Shown here in pieces: positions 42,733-53,051 of a stretch of DNA of 64,000 nucleotides (the stretch's first letter is position 1; every line of letters starts with the position of its first letter). The position numbers and the translations under genes are program-made. Under the pieces are notes generated by a model. It had not been told where the DNA came from, searched no databases, and saw only the letters and a program-made list of their open reading frames with translations. This DNA comes from an uncultured Kiloniellaceae bacterium (lineage in GTDB: Bacteria > Pseudomonadota > Alphaproteobacteria > Kiloniellales > Kiloniellaceae): NCBI GenBank assembly GCA_947500035.1, contig CANMQP010000007.1, positions 248,001 through 312,000 on the forward strand, given 5' to 3'.

Positions 42733-43335
42733 TCAGCCAGCACCCGCAGGAATCGGCTGATCCAGGTAGAACTGCATCAAGGCCTTCGACTCCTCTGAAT
42801 CCCACTCTGCGGGCCCCTGCAGCATGCCGATGATCCGGTTGCGCCGGTCGACCAGCAGGGTTGTGGGCAGGCCCTTGATCTCGAATTCACGTGCTGCAAT
42901 GCCTTTAGGGTCCAGGTAGATGCCCATGGCATCGAGATCGAGATCGTCATAGAAAGGCTGCACCACGCCTAGGCCACGCCGGTCCTGAGAAATCGCAATT
43001 ACCCGGAATCCCTGAGACGCCAGATCGCCGTGCAAGCGGTTGAGCGCCGGCATCTCGGCAACGCAGGGCGCGCACCAGGTGGCCCAGAAATTCACCAGGA
43101 CGACTTCGCCCTTGAAATCCCGCAGACTCACGGTCTCTTCGGCGCCTCGGGTAAAAGCCGTCGGCGGCGCTGGTATCGGCGGTTCGAAGAAGGTAAAGTT
43201 CGCGCCGAAATCGCCTCCGAGGGGCGGTTCGCTGTTCTGCGCGGCGGCAGGCTGGACGGTGGCAATCACCGCAAATCCGATGAGCACCGCAGCCAAACCG
43301 CGGATCGTTGCGCCTATGGCGATGTTTTTATGCAT
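42733..43335 (-). CDS. TlpA/ResA-like periplasmic thioredoxin
   Basis: 200 residues. Signal peptide/anchor about 8-32 (VQPAAAQ). Thioredoxin fold with [18 protein letters not shown] (active site WCAPC about 89-93), the later cis-Pro in [12 protein letters not shown], and a family insert after the active site ([11 protein letters not shown]). TlpA/ResA proteins reduce periplasmic disulfides, often for cytochrome c or oxidase assembly. Divergent from argH with 24 bp between starts. Confidence 0.9.
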   Translation of the reverse strand: MHKNIAIGATIRGLAAVLIGFAVIATVQPAAAQNSEPPLGGDFGANFTFFEPPIPAPPTAFTRGAEETVSLRDFKGEVVLVNFWATWCAPCVAEMPALNRLHGDLASQGFRVIAISQDRRGLGVVQPFYDDLDLDAMGIYLDPKGIAAREFEIKGLPTTLLVDRRNRIIGMLQGPAEWDSEESKALMQFYLDQPIPAGAG

Positions 43336-43359
43336 AGCGAATCAGGTCCACCCAGTCAC

Positions 43360-44823
43360 ATGACCTCAAAAAACACTCCAGCTGCCGATCAGGCCGCAGC
43401 CGACAAAACCGCCGAACACTCGCCGCCAGCCAACTCGGGAGAGGGCGCGAACAAGATGTGGGGCGGACGTTTTTCCATGGGCCCGGCCGAGGTGATGGAA
43501 CAGATCAACGCATCTATTTCCTTCGATCAACGGCTCTACGCCCAGGACATCCAGGGGTCGAAAGCGCACTGTAACATGCTGATCGCCCAAGGCATCGTGT
43601 CTCAGGAAGATGGGGACGCCATCCTGAAAGGTCTAGACACGATTTTGCGAGAGATTGAAGCAGGCGACTTCAAGTTCAGCGCGGCGCTGGAAGACATTCA
43701 TATGAATGTGGAAGCTCGGCTGCGCGAGTTGATCGGCGACGCCGCCGGCCGCCTGCACACCGCGCGCTCGCGCAACGACCAGGTGGCGGTCGATGTGCGT
43801 CTTTGGGTGAGAGACAGCCTGGACCAGCTCGACGGCAAACTGGCCGAGCTGCAGGAAGCCCTGATCGAAAAGGCGGAAGTCTACGCCAACAGCGTGATGC
43901 CGGGTTATACCCACCTTCAGGCGGCGCAACCGGTCACTTTCGGACACCACCTGCTCAGTTACGTGGAGATGCTTGGGCGCGACCGGGGCCGGGTCAAGGA
44001 TTGCCGCACGCGGCTGAACGAATGCCCGCTGGGCGCGGCGGCCTTGGCGGGCACCTCCTTTCCCATCGACCGGCAGGCAACGGCCAAGGCGCTCGGCTTC
44101 GACCGCCCGACGGCCAATTCCATCGATTCCGTGTCGGATCGCGACTTCGCGCTGGAGTTCCTCTCGCTTGGCTCGATCCTGGCTATCCACCTCTCGCGCT
44201 TCGCCGAAGAACTGGTGATCTGGTGCAGCGAGGGCTTCCGTTTCGTGGATCTCTCGGACGCTTTCACGACCGGCAGCTCGATCATGCCACAGAAAAAGAA
44301 CCCCGACGCGGCGGAGCTGGTGCGTGGCAAGGCAGGCCGGGTCATCGGATCCCTCAACACCCTGCTGATGGTTATGAAGGGGCTGCCCCTGACCTACGGC
44401 AAGGACATGCAGGAAGACAAAGAGCCTCTGTTCGATGCCACGGACACGCTGGCACTCTGCGTCGCGGCGACCACGGGCATGGTGCGGGACCTGAGCGCCA
44501 ACGAAGCACGCTTAAAGGCCGCGACCGCCGCCGGCTTCCTGACCGCGACCGATCTGGCCGACTGGCTGGTGCGGGTGCTGAACCTGCCGTTCCGCGACGC
44601 GCACCACATCACCGGCTCGATCGTTCAGCGCGCGGAAGCCGCCGGCTGCGACATCAGCGAGCTTCCGCTTACAGAGATGCAGGCGGTTGAGCCTCGTATC
44701 ACGGAAGCAATCTTCGAAGTGCTTACTGTCGAAAGTTCGGTCGCCAGCCGCACCAGCCAGGGCGGTACGGCCCCTGAGCAGGTCCGCAAGGCCGCAGCAG
44801 AGGCCCGAACGCGGTTCCTGTAA
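43360..44823 (+). CDS. argH: Argininosuccinate lyase
   Basis: 487 residues. The family starts MWGGRFS at about residue 33; the first 30 residues are Ala-rich and may be dispensable. Conserved blocks: [37 protein letters not shown], and the mobile-loop signature [12 protein letters not shown] with catalytic Ser. It splits argininosuccinate into arginine and fumarate. The start at 43360 leaves only 24 bp to divergent tlpA; an ATG at 43456 would be the minimal start. Followed by lptM and lysA. Confidence 0.95.
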   Translation: MTSKNTPAADQAAADKTAEHSPPANSGEGANKMWGGRFSMGPAEVMEQINASISFDQRLYAQDIQGSKAHCNMLIAQGIVSQEDGDAILKGLDTILREIEAGDFKFSAALEDIHMNVEARLRELIGDAAGRLHTARSRNDQVAVDVRLWVRDSLDQLDGKLAELQEALIEKAEVYANSVMPGYTHLQAAQPVTFGHHLLSYVEMLGRDRGRVKDCRTRLNECPLGAAALAGTSFPIDRQATAKALGFDRPTANSIDSVSDRDFALEFLSLGSILAIHLSRFAEELVIWCSEGFRFVDLSDAFTTGSSIMPQKKNPDAAELVRGKAGRVIGSLNTLLMVMKGLPLTYGKDMQEDKEPLFDATDTLALCVAATTGMVRDLSANEARLKAATAAGFLTATDLADWLVRVLNLPFRDAHHITGSIVQRAEAAGCDISELPLTEMQAVEPRITEAIFEVLTVESSVASRTSQGGTAPEQVRKAAAEARTRFL

Positions 44824-44938
44824 CCTTTCGGTGAGCAGGGTGGCCAGGGCCTTTGACTAGAGCACCGGGCATCAATATCGTAGCGGCACCGCAGCAACGC
44901 AGATGGCGCAGGCTGAGTTGGCACGCCCGGAGACAGGA

Positions 44939-45190
44939 ATGAGAAGCACACCACCGACACGGCGCTGGGTCGTCATAGGCCTTGTTTCCGCCCTGGGTCT
45001 CGCCGGCTGCGGCAAAAAGGGCAAGCTCAGCCCGCCGGAGGGTGAAGAAGACCTTTACACCTACCCGCAGGCCTACCCGAAGGCTTCCTCACAGGTTCCG
45101 GGCTGGGACGACGATAAACCGCGCCAGAATACGGCACCGGACAGTATCTCGATCTTCCCGGACGAGCGTACCAAGACAAAAACCTACTAA
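44939..45190 (+). CDS. lptM: LptM-type small lipoprotein
   Basis: 83 residues from ATG 44939. Basic start, hydrophobic segment, and lipobox LGLAGCGKKG at about 22, so it is a lipoprotein with Cys as first mature residue. The K-K-G-K-L-S-P-P pattern after the Cys is the LptM (YifL) signature. LptM helps LptD mature in the LPS export machine. The argH-lptM-lysA order is typical. Rest is Pro/Asp-rich and probably disordered. Confidence 0.85.
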   Translation: MRSTPPTRRWVVIGLVSALGLAGCGKKGKLSPPEGEEDLYTYPQAYPKASSQVPGWDDDKPRQNTAPDSISIFPDERTKTKTY

Positions 45191-45333
45191 AACCCCGGTC
45201 CAATCGCATATTGTGTCATCTGAGACCCAATGGCGGTTTTTCGGACCTATAGTCTCGTGCCTGTTAAGTCATTGTTCCTTATGAAAATTGGCCGCAGGAA
45301 AACGAGCGGCAAAAAGAACTGAAACGAAGTGCT

Positions 45334-46632
45334 ATGACATTCTATCCCTACAAGAACGGCCGCCTGCACATTGAAGGGGTCTCGCTTGATGAGCTGGCCG
45401 CGCGCGTCGGCACCCCTTTCTACTGCTATTCCGCCGCCGCCATGGAGACGGCCTATACCAGTTTCGTCGCAGCCCTGGGAGATCTGCCCGCGACCGTTTG
45501 CTACGCACTGAAAGCCAACTCCAACCAGGCCGTGATCAAAACCTTTGCGCAGCTTGGCGCCGGTGCCGATGTGGTTTCGGAGGGTGAACTCCGGCGCGCG
45601 CTTGCCGCGGGTGTGCCGGCAAAAAAGATCGTTTTTGCGGGTGTCGGGAAACAGCCTTCGGAGATGGCGACGGCCCTGGATGCCGGCATCCTGCAGTTCA
45701 ACGTGGAGTCCCTGCCGGAGCTGGAAGCTCTTTCGCGCGTGGCCCAGGAGAAAGGCAGCGTTGCGCCGGTCGCCCTGCGCATTAATCCGGACGTCGATGC
45801 ACTGACCCACGCCAAGATCTCCACCGGCAAGGCAGAGAACAAGTTTGGGATCGACATTCCCAGCCTGCGGGGTTTCCTGGCGTCCGCCGCCGAACTCCCC
45901 GGCGTGCGGATCGAAGGTCTGGCGGTGCACATCGGATCCCAGGTGACCGACGTCAATCCCTACCGCACCGCCTTTGAACGGCTGGTCGCCCTCTTCGTAG
46001 AGCTCCGCGACGCGGGATGGCCCTTGGAGCGCCTCGACATGGGGGGCGGACTGGGCATCGCATACCGGGACGGTGCGGCGCCCGACATTGCCCGCTATGC
46101 CGAGATTGTGCGCGGCGCGGTCGAGGGAGTGGGCTGCAAACTGATCTTCGAGCCGGGGCGCTTCCTCACGGGAAATGCCGGGCTTCTGGTCACGCGAACC
46201 GTCTACGTGAAGCACGGCACTGCACGGCGGTTCGTGATCGTCGATGCGGCCATGAACGATCTGATCCGCCCCACCCTTTATGATGCCTGGCACGACATTC
46301 TGCCAGTGGCGCAGTTTTCCAAGGATGCGGCGCGCGAGCCCTACGACATTGTCGGTCCTATCTGCGAAAGCAGCGATATTTTCGCCGAACAGAGACCTCT
46401 TCCCACGGTCGCTCCCGATGACCTGCTCGCGATTTGTTCATCGGGCGCCTATGGCGCTGTCATGGCATCCAGCTATAATTCCAGGCCTCCGGCACCGGAA
46501 ATCCTGGTCCGTGGCAAGGATTATGCAGTTATCCGGCCCCGAATGGACTATGATACGCTGATCAGGCAGGATAGGCTCCCCGAGTGGCTGGACGACGGTC
46601 AGCAGAGTTCGGAACCGCGCGGCGCCGCCTGA
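45334..46632 (+). CDS. lysA: Diaminopimelate decarboxylase
   Basis: 432 residues. PLP Lys in VCYALKANSNQAV, the KFGID part of ENKFGIDIPSL, AVHIGSQ, LDMGGGLGIAYRD, FEPGRFLTGNAG, and the second-domain PICESSDIFAEQR. These are the fold-III DAPDC signature segments. It makes lysine from meso-diaminopimelate. Located after argH and lptM with a 143-bp gap. Confidence 0.96.
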   Translation: MTFYPYKNGRLHIEGVSLDELAARVGTPFYCYSAAAMETAYTSFVAALGDLPATVCYALKANSNQAVIKTFAQLGAGADVVSEGELRRALAAGVPAKKIVFAGVGKQPSEMATALDAGILQFNVESLPELEALSRVAQEKGSVAPVALRINPDVDALTHAKISTGKAENKFGIDIPSLRGFLASAAELPGVRIEGLAVHIGSQVTDVNPYRTAFERLVALFVELRDAGWPLERLDMGGGLGIAYRDGAAPDIARYAEIVRGAVEGVGCKLIFEPGRFLTGNAGLLVTRTVYVKHGTARRFVIVDAAMNDLIRPTLYDAWHDILPVAQFSKDAAREPYDIVGPICESSDIFAEQRPLPTVAPDDLLAICSSGAYGAVMASSYNSRPPAPEILVRGKDYAVIRPRMDYDTLIRQDRLPEWLDDGQQSSEPRGAA

Positions 46633-46861
46633 TCATCGGATTGAAAGGGCCAAAAAACCGCGTTGAGACGAAGATGAGACCGCCGGGTCGGGCCGGTGGG
46701 CGCGAACAAAGAGGCTGATTCACGGTTTTTCATTGCTTCAGTGAGAAAAAGAGCAGGTTCCAGAAGGATCGCATCAGATGATAGCCCAGCCGGTCGACAA
46801 ACCTGGACCAGGGCCTAAGTAAAACAGGGGAAGACAACGCTAACGACGTGAGGACGCGCAG

Positions 46862-49387
46862 TTGGTAGAGCGAAAAAACCCCGGGTTCGGATCGGACGGC
46901 GACGGCGACGCAGGCCGCGAGAACCCCTTTATCCGCAGACCGGCGACCGACGCGATGAGTTTGGCGTCGCGCCTGACCCTCCAGTTGGGATTGGCGAAGT
47001 TTGCGCTCTTCTGGGAGCGTTTCTGGCCTGCAATCTGGCCCCTTGTGGGAATCGCCGGCCTTTTTCTCGCAATCGCGCTCTTCGACATTCTTCCCGCCCT
47101 GCCGAACTGGCTGCACACGGTTGTTCTGGCGGCCCTGGTGCTCTCGGCAGTCTGGGGTATCTGGTATTTCGTAAAAAACTTCAGGCTTCCGGACGACAGG
47201 GAAACCCGGCGGCGCCTCGAGCAGGATTCGGGACTGAAGCACCGCCCGCTAACGTCGCTCGACGACCGCCTGACCAAAGGCGACGGCACGACTCGTGCGC
47301 TCTGGGCAATGCACCGCTCGCGCCTCGTGAGGCAAAGCGGCGCCTTCAAGGCCCAGCCCCCGCGCCCCAGGTTCGCTTATCTCGATCCTCTTGCGCTGCG
47401 CTGCGGCCTGGCCGTCGTGATGGTCGTCGCTGTGGTTTCCGGTGCCGAGAATTGGACACAGCGTCTCGCCCGGGCGGTGACGCCGGAATTCTCTGCGACC
47501 GCATCCAGCCAGGGGGTTTCCTTTGACGTCTGGATCAACCCGCCCGCCTACACACGGAAAGCCCCGCAGTTTCTCGCCTCAACACCGCAATCGGATCCAT
47601 CCCTCTCCAGCCCTGCATTGGCGGTCCCCGCAGGCAGTGAGGTTCTGGCGCAGCTTCAGGGCCCGGTCGAAAGTCCGCAGTTACTGGTTGGGTCCGATGC
47701 GACTGACTTCGAGAGCACGGGTGTCGATTTTTACAAGCTTTCGGGACGGATTGATGCGGGCGAGCGCATCGCCATTGTTCAGGACGGTGACACCCTGGCC
47801 GAGTGGCGCATGAGCGTCATCCCGGACCAGGCACCGGAAATTGCCTATCTGACAGCACCAAGCCGCAGCGAACGCGCCGCTCTCAGGCTTCAGTATCAGG
47901 CCAAGGACGATTACGGAATCGAAAAAATCGAGGCACGGGTTCAGCGTCTGGATATGCCGGAGGCGGCACCTTTCTTCCTTGAATTGGCACTCCCCAAATC
48001 GGGCGCAAGCGAGCTTGATGCCACCAGTTATCACGACCTCACCCCACACCACTGGGCCGGCCTTGCCGTCGAAATCACGCTCTTCGCTGAGGATGCGCTC
48101 GGACAAAAAGGTGAGAGTGAAGCTCTGCGAACCGTTCTTCCCGAACGTATTTTCAATCACCCCATCGCCAGGGCGCTGGTAGAACTCCGCAAGCAATTGA
48201 CCCTCGCGCCGCAAGAGCGTTTCTCCATCGTTCAGGGCCTGCGTGATATCTATAAGCGCCCGAGCCTCTTTCATCACGATGTCGTCGTGGCCCTGGCCGT
48301 CGTGACTGCGGAGCGCCGCTTGATCCACGACCGCCGGACGGAAGTCATTCCGTCGGTCCAACAGCTTCTCTGGGACACGGCCCTGCGGCTGGAAGAAGGT
48401 GAACTCGCCATTGCGGAGCGCGACATCCGGGAATTGCAGAAAGCTCTACAGGAAGCTCTCGCCCGAGGTGCCGATCAGGCTGAAATCGAAGAACTCCTGG
48501 ATAAACTGCAGGAGGCGCTCGATCGGTTCATGGAAGCCATGACCGAGCAGATGCGCGAGCAACTCTCACAGGGCATGGAACCTCAACCCCTGCCGCCGGA
48601 CTCCGAGCTGCTGGAGAGCAGTGATCTGAGGGACCTGATCGAAAAAGCCCGAGAACTTGCCCGTAACGGCTCAACCGAAGCCGCCCAGGAACTGCTATCC
48701 CAGCTGCAGGAAATCCTCGAAAACCTGCAGGCCGGAAACTTCGCAGATCAGATGAACCAGGCCATGCAGGATGCTCACGGCATGATGCAGGACATGGAAG
48801 AGATGATCCGCAAGCAGCAGGAGTTGCTCGACCGTAGTTTTGAGCGCCAGCAACAGGGCGATGGCCAGCAAGGCCAGGAGGGTGATCAGCGCGCCCAGGA
48901 ACGCAGCAGCGACGCCGGTGCACAGGAACAGCTGCGCAAAGACCTGGGTGAGATGATGCGTCAACTCGGCGAGGCGCTTGGGGAGATTCCCCGCTCCCTC
49001 GGCCGGGCGGAACAGTCCATGCGGGATGCCCGCGACGCGCTCAGCGGCCAAGAAGGCCAGGATGCTGTACCGCCGCAGTCCAGATCCCTGGATCAGCTCC
49101 AGCAGGGCATGCAGGCCATGGCGGAGAGCTTTATGCAGCAGATGGGCCAGCAGGCGGAACGCGGCAGCGGCACAGTCGGATCACAGCCGGGTCAGAGTGC
49201 AGATCCCTTTGGACGGGAAACCGGACGCGGCGGCATCAACAGCTCGCGCACGGGCGTCGAGATCCCCGACGAAGGCGACATCGTGCGCACACGGGAGATC
49301 CTGCAGGAACTGCGGAAGCGGCGGGGCGAACGCCAACGCCCGGCCAGCGAACTCGACTACATTGACCGCCTGCTTCGGCAGTTTTAG
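46862..49387 (+). CDS. TIGR02302/DUF4175 membrane protein
   Basis: 841 residues. N-terminal two membrane helices (about 55-75 and 80-105) and another around 180-200, then a periplasmic body with an SFDVWINPPAYTR segment, and a long Gln/Glu-rich region (about 505-760) with coiled coils (MTEQMREQLSQGMEPQPLP and QQ-rich helices), ending with RTGVEIPDEGDIVRTREIL. The order matches the alphaproteobacterial TIGR02302 (DUF4175) family, whose function is unknown. TTG 46862 is the frame start; GTG 46865 is equally possible. It follows lysA with a 229-bp gap. Confidence 0.9.
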   Translation: MVERKNPGFGSDGDGDAGRENPFIRRPATDAMSLASRLTLQLGLAKFALFWERFWPAIWPLVGIAGLFLAIALFDILPALPNWLHTVVLAALVLSAVWGIWYFVKNFRLPDDRETRRRLEQDSGLKHRPLTSLDDRLTKGDGTTRALWAMHRSRLVRQSGAFKAQPPRPRFAYLDPLALRCGLAVVMVVAVVSGAENWTQRLARAVTPEFSATASSQGVSFDVWINPPAYTRKAPQFLASTPQSDPSLSSPALAVPAGSEVLAQLQGPVESPQLLVGSDATDFESTGVDFYKLSGRIDAGERIAIVQDGDTLAEWRMSVIPDQAPEIAYLTAPSRSERAALRLQYQAKDDYGIEKIEARVQRLDMPEAAPFFLELALPKSGASELDATSYHDLTPHHWAGLAVEITLFAEDALGQKGESEALRTVLPERIFNHPIARALVELRKQLTLAPQERFSIVQGLRDIYKRPSLFHHDVVVALAVVTAERRLIHDRRTEVIPSVQQLLWDTALRLEEGELAIAERDIRELQKALQEALARGADQAEIEELLDKLQEALDRFMEAMTEQMREQLSQGMEPQPLPPDSELLESSDLRDLIEKARELARNGSTEAAQELLSQLQEILENLQAGNFADQMNQAMQDAHGMMQDMEEMIRKQQELLDRSFERQQQGDGQQGQEGDQRAQERSSDAGAQEQLRKDLGEMMRQLGEALGEIPRSLGRAEQSMRDARDALSGQEGQDAVPPQSRSLDQLQQGMQAMAESFMQQMGQQAERGSGTVGSQPGQSADPFGRETGRGGINSSRTGVEIPDEGDIVRTREILQELRKRRGERQRPASELDYIDRLLRQF

Positions 49388-49427
49388 GAGAGGCTGCAGA
49401 TCAGCCAACCGCGCGCAACGACCCCGG

Positions 49428-49829
49428 CTACAGGGTAAGTGCGGGGTTCCGTTCCGGGCTGGGAATTCTGTTTGCGATCATCACCTCGTCAGCGACGGCG
49501 CAAATCTGTTTCAGGGTGAAAGGCTTAGTGATCACCCGGCAGATCAGTTCATCCAGATTGTGGGCCCGCTGCCGTTCGGCCGAGTACCCGGTCATTAACA
49601 GGATGGGCAGTTCCGGATAGTCTTTGGTCACTTTCAGCGCCAAGGCAATACCGTCCATCTCCGGCATGACAATGTCGGTGATAAGCAGCTCAAAGCTGTT
49701 CACGCTAAGCTGTTCCAGTGCCTGTACGCCATCATCGGATGTCGTCACCGTGTGCCCTTTGTGGGCCAACGCCCGCGCGACGAAACTCTGTACCGCGCGA
49801 TCGTCCTCGGCCACCAATATTCGAGCCAT
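49428..49829 (-). CDS. cpdR: CpdR-type single-domain response regulator
   Basis: 133 residues from ATG 49829 (GGAG four to six bases upstream). Receiver fold: acidic pair VAEDD, phospho-acceptor Asp in LLITDIVMPEMDGIALAL, Thr in ILLMTGYSA, Lys in VITKPFTLKQI. There is no output domain. The sequence matches CpdR, which in Caulobacter directs ClpXP to degrade cell-cycle regulators when unphosphorylated. A CtrA-type box lies upstream. Single gene between TIGR02302 (convergent) and the DUF3426 gene. Confidence 0.9.
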   Translation of the reverse strand: MARILVAEDDRAVQSFVARALAHKGHTVTTSDDGVQALEQLSVNSFELLITDIVMPEMDGIALALKVTKDYPELPILLMTGYSAERQRAHNLDELICRVITKPFTLKQICAVADEVMIANRIPSPERNPALTL

Positions 49830-50130
49830 CACTCCACCTTGCATTCATCGCAAATGACAGTCGCCGGTTTTGAAACCTGTTATTTGAACTGCATCCTGCG
49901 GAGGCTTGATCGTTTCATCCAAAATAAAAATAATACAGATCAAGCTCTTAGTCTGTCGACATGAGAGAGATCCGCACGCTCGAACACCTTGAGCAGGATA
50001 GATCACACTCACAGTTGCGCATATTGGGGTAATTAAGATTAACATGAGGTTAACGCCCTGGGCGGTCCCACCTCAGGAACCTTTGGCCGCCAGCGGGAAA
50101 CCGAATGGCAGCCGACGGCAGCGCGCGGGT
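49830..50130. promoter_or_regulatory. Upstream region of cpdR
   Basis: 301 bp, AT-rich at 49900-49945, without a gene. It holds the CtrA-type box listed and the cpdR promoter. Confidence 0.5.
50039..50053. promoter_or_regulatory. CtrA-type box TTAA-N7-TTAA
   Basis: TTAACATGAGGTTAA matches the established CtrA recognition pattern exactly. It lies 210 bp upstream of the cpdR start. cpdR belongs to the CtrA cell-cycle circuit in Caulobacter (from memory), which makes this site more believable than a random match. Confidence 0.5.
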
Positions 50131-50967
50131 TTACGGCAGAATGCTCGGCTCGTTTTGCGCCGTCTCTTCCGAGACGAAAATTATTGAAATACCAATGCCT
50201 TGGCGTCCCCAGCTATCGGCAATGGACGTTGCAAAGGTCACTTCACCTTCCGGCGTGATTTCCGCAGCCTCCGCCTCGAAATACCAGCGGGCAAGAATCT
50301 CAGCCTCGGCATTTGCGACAGTTGCCCTCAGGGTGGGAATCGGCTGATTCTGCTCCGTCTCGTTAACCACAATTCCCTCGACGACGATCATCGGTTGACC
50401 ATTGACGCGCGTGCGGCTTTTCAGAAGCTTTTCGGCCGGAAGTGAGAGACCTTCTCCCGGGATTCTGCTCTCGGGTTCGGTCTCTTCATGGGCCTTCATG
50501 CCCACCAGGTCGTAGAGATTCTGGAATCTTGGTTCGAAAGCAACGATGTGGCTCTGACCGAAGTAGAATCCCCCGGCGAGCAAGACCAGAACGACGAAAA
50601 AGATGGTCCATCCCAACGCCGCGAATCGGCGCTCGCCGTCGTCCAGGACGTCTTCATCCTCCGATTCGAAGAGTTTTGGGCCGCGCACCGGCGGCGGCGT
50701 TGTCTCGGCAGGGGCTTCTTCGGGTTCCTGCGCGGGTGGGGCTGGCTGTTCAATGGTCTCCTGTGATTCGGCCAGCTCAGGTGACACGGGCTCAGGTGAC
50801 ACGGGCTCAGGCGACCCGGGCTCAGCCGCATCCGCGGCCTCGGGCTGCCCGGGCAGTTGATGCCAGCGGTGCGCGCATTCGCTGCAGCGCACTTTACGGC
50901 CGCGCTCTCCGAGCAGGGCTTCGTCAACGGCAAAGCTGGTATCGCAAGAGGGGCAGGTAACGATCAT
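50131..50967 (-). CDS. MJ0042 zinc-ribbon and DUF3426 protein
   Basis: 278 residues. The N-terminus is an MJ0042-type zinc ribbon (CPSCDTSF and CSECAHRWH). A long acidic Pro/Glu linker (about 45-110) is followed by one membrane helix (about 118-140) and a periplasmic DUF3426 domain (about 170-265, MIVVEGIVVNETEQNQPIP). This two-part layout is common in proteobacteria; the role is unknown, perhaps a membrane-bound regulator. It diverges from the ftsE region. Confidence 0.88.
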   Translation of the reverse strand: MIVTCPSCDTSFAVDEALLGERGRKVRCSECAHRWHQLPGQPEAADAAEPGSPEPVSPEPVSPELAESQETIEQPAPPAQEPEEAPAETTPPPVRGPKLFESEDEDVLDDGERRFAALGWTIFFVVLVLLAGGFYFGQSHIVAFEPRFQNLYDLVGMKAHEETEPESRIPGEGLSLPAEKLLKSRTRVNGQPMIVVEGIVVNETEQNQPIPTLRATVANAEAEILARWYFEAEAAEITPEGEVTFATSIADSWGRQGIGISIIFVSEETAQNEPSILP

Positions 50968-51330
50968 TGAACCGCCTTGATCCTTACGGCCTGCGCTTTT
51001 CTGTGGGGGAACTCAGGAATTGCCACTAAATACTGCCTTTGTCTGCCGCTTTGCGGCCATAACCTCCGGGATCCATTTCAGGCACCGGTCTAGCGCAAAA
51101 CGGTTAAACTTATATGAGCCACTCGAAGGCAACGCAAGTGGAGCGCTCAACGCTTTACCTCGGTGCGACCCCTGTGCCATTCTCAACAGCGGAGCAGATT
51201 CCTACTGGAGGTGCTTCCTCAGGGACGCTATTTGCCCTCGACGTTGTTCAGATAGAGGCTGATGACGGCGTCGCTCTTATCAGGAGCGGGGCCTTCTGAA
51301 CCGGTATCTTGTTATAGGATCGCCTGTACC
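50968..51330. other. Intergenic before ftsE
   Basis: 363 bp. A 61-residue plus-strand frame (51114-51299) has no ribosome site or recognised motif and is not called. The region should contain the promoter of the ftsE operon and of the DUF3426 gene. Confidence 0.4.
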
Positions 51331-52095
51331 TTGGTTCGCTTTCAGGACGTTTCACTGCGCTATGGGGCGGGGCCTGAAATCCTTGATCGCGTGTCATTGG
51401 ATCTGGCACCCGGCTCGTTCCATTTCGTTATCGGCGCAAGCGGCGCGGGGAAGTCTTCGCTTCTGAAGATGATGTACCTCGCCAACCGTCCGACGAGCGG
51501 ACGCATCAGCCTGTTCGGACGCGACGTCTCCTCACTCAGCCGTCATGACGCGGCCCTCCTCCGGCGCCGGATCGGAGTCGTGTTCCAGGACTTCAGGCTT
51601 CTCGATCACCTCAGCACGCTGGATAACGTCGCCTTGCCGCTGAAGGTCAGCGGCCAGCGCTCTGACGAAATCCGCAAGGATGTCGTGGAGCTGCTGACCT
51701 GGGTCGGTCTGGCCGATCATCTGGATGCCAAGCCCGCCACCCTCTCCGGCGGCCAGCAGCAGCGCGTCGCGATCGCCCGCGCGGTTGTGTCCCGGCCGAG
51801 CCTCTTATTGGCGGACGAGCCCACGGGTAATGTCGACAACCGGATCGCTGAGCGCCTCCTCTATCTCTTTGAAGAACTCAACAAGCGCGGAACCACAATC
51901 GTGGTCGCGACCCACAACGAGGCCCTGATTTCCAGGTTCAATTACCCGGTGATCCGCCTGGTGCGCGGCGAGGTTCGGCTTGAACACGCGGAAACTCTGA
52001 TCCGGACCAGCGACATGCCTGCGCGTGCGCCGGTTGATCACGGCACAAGAGATACCAGCTTGCCCGTCGAGGGCAATCCGGAAAGCGCAGGCTAA
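51331..52095 (+). CDS. ftsE: Cell-division ABC ATPase FtsE
   Basis: 254 residues from TTG 51331 ([12 protein letters not shown]), chosen because the family starts here; the frame opens at 51262. Walker [11 protein letters not shown], signature LSGGQQQR, Walker [12 protein letters not shown]-loop ATHNE. FtsE with FtsX forms a divisome ABC complex that activates peptidoglycan hydrolases. The C-terminal 40 residues are an extra tail. ftsX follows after 1 bp. Confidence 0.95.
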   Translation: MVRFQDVSLRYGAGPEILDRVSLDLAPGSFHFVIGASGAGKSSLLKMMYLANRPTSGRISLFGRDVSSLSRHDAALLRRRIGVVFQDFRLLDHLSTLDNVALPLKVSGQRSDEIRKDVVELLTWVGLADHLDAKPATLSGGQQQRVAIARAVVSRPSLLLADEPTGNVDNRIAERLLYLFEELNKRGTTIVVATHNEALISRFNYPVIRLVRGEVRLEHAETLIRTSDMPARAPVDHGTRDTSLPVEGNPESAG

Positions 52096-52096
52096 G

Positions 52097-52987
52097 ATGC
52101 TGTTGCGCAAGTCCGTCGTCCCCCTGAACAGCGACGCTACCGGCCGCTTCCTGCCCTGGCTGGTCGCGGTAATGGTCTATCTGGCTGCTCTGGCCCTGGT
52201 CAGCGCCATGGCGATGAGCAAAATCGTGACGCGCTGGGATCACGGCCTTTCAGGTCAGATTACGGTACAGCTGCCGGTCAGCGAAAGCGACCTGACGGAA
52301 GCGGAAATCACAAACCGGCGGGAAGAGGTGCTGACCCTTCTGCAACAGAGTCCCGGCGTCCTCTCCGCCAATCATATCGGCCGGGAAGAAACAGCCGCGC
52401 TGCTTGAGCCTTGGTTGGGACAAACCTCAGGTCTGTCGGAGCTGCCGCTACCGGATTTGATCGCCGTTGAAATCGACCAGCTCGATCCGCCGAGCACTGC
52501 AAGCCTGACCGCGCGCCTGATCGAAATTGTCCCTGGCGCGACGATAGACGATCATCAGCGCTGGCTGGGAAATCTTCTCAATCTGGCGCGGTCGATCGAA
52601 ATTGTCGCGGCCCTGGTCGTGCTGCTGGTTGGCTTGTCGGCGGTGATCATGGTTGTCTTCGTGACCCGGATGGGTCTCGCCGTCCACTATCAGATTGTCG
52701 AGCTGCTGCATCTGATCGGCGCACAGGACGGCTATATCGCACGCGAGTTCCAGACCCATTCACTGAAACTGGGTTTTTTTGGCGGGCTTGTTGGCGTTGC
52801 ACTGGCCGCGCTTACGATCTTTGGCATTACCCGGCTCCTGGGACAGGCGGACACAGCGCTCCTGCCGGCGCTGTCCCTCAGGCCACTCGAGTGGGTGATT
52901 CTGGGGGCTCTGCCCTTCGCGTCGGCACTGGTCGCGATGGTGACGGCACGCCTTACGGTTTTGCGAACTCTTTCCCGCATCCCGTAA
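52097..52987 (+). CDS. ftsX: Cell-division membrane protein FtsX
   Basis: 296 residues from ATG 52097. Four membrane helices (about 20-42, 170-195, 223-245, 262-285) with a periplasmic domain (about 45-165) after the first helix, as in FtsX. A GFFGGLVGVALAAL segment lies in the third helix. It is the transmembrane partner of FtsE. The start is set by the 1-bp gap to ftsE. Confidence 0.93.
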   Translation: MLLRKSVVPLNSDATGRFLPWLVAVMVYLAALALVSAMAMSKIVTRWDHGLSGQITVQLPVSESDLTEAEITNRREEVLTLLQQSPGVLSANHIGREETAALLEPWLGQTSGLSELPLPDLIAVEIDQLDPPSTASLTARLIEIVPGATIDDHQRWLGNLLNLARSIEIVAALVVLLVGLSAVIMVVFVTRMGLAVHYQIVELLHLIGAQDGYIAREFQTHSLKLGFFGGLVGVALAALTIFGITRLLGQADTALLPALSLRPLEWVILGALPFASALVAMVTARLTVLRTLSRIP

Positions 52988-53051
52988 ACGTGGTTCCCAG
53001 ACACCTCAATCCCGCGATATAAGCGGATAGGGCATACCAGGACAGAGGGTT

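Noticed and set aside
42558-42743. 61-residue minus-strand frame
   Set aside because: Overlaps the tlpA-like gene's end, no ribosome site, AT-rich noncoding look.
51114-51299. Small gene before ftsE
   Set aside because: No ribosome site and no recognisable motif in 61 residues.
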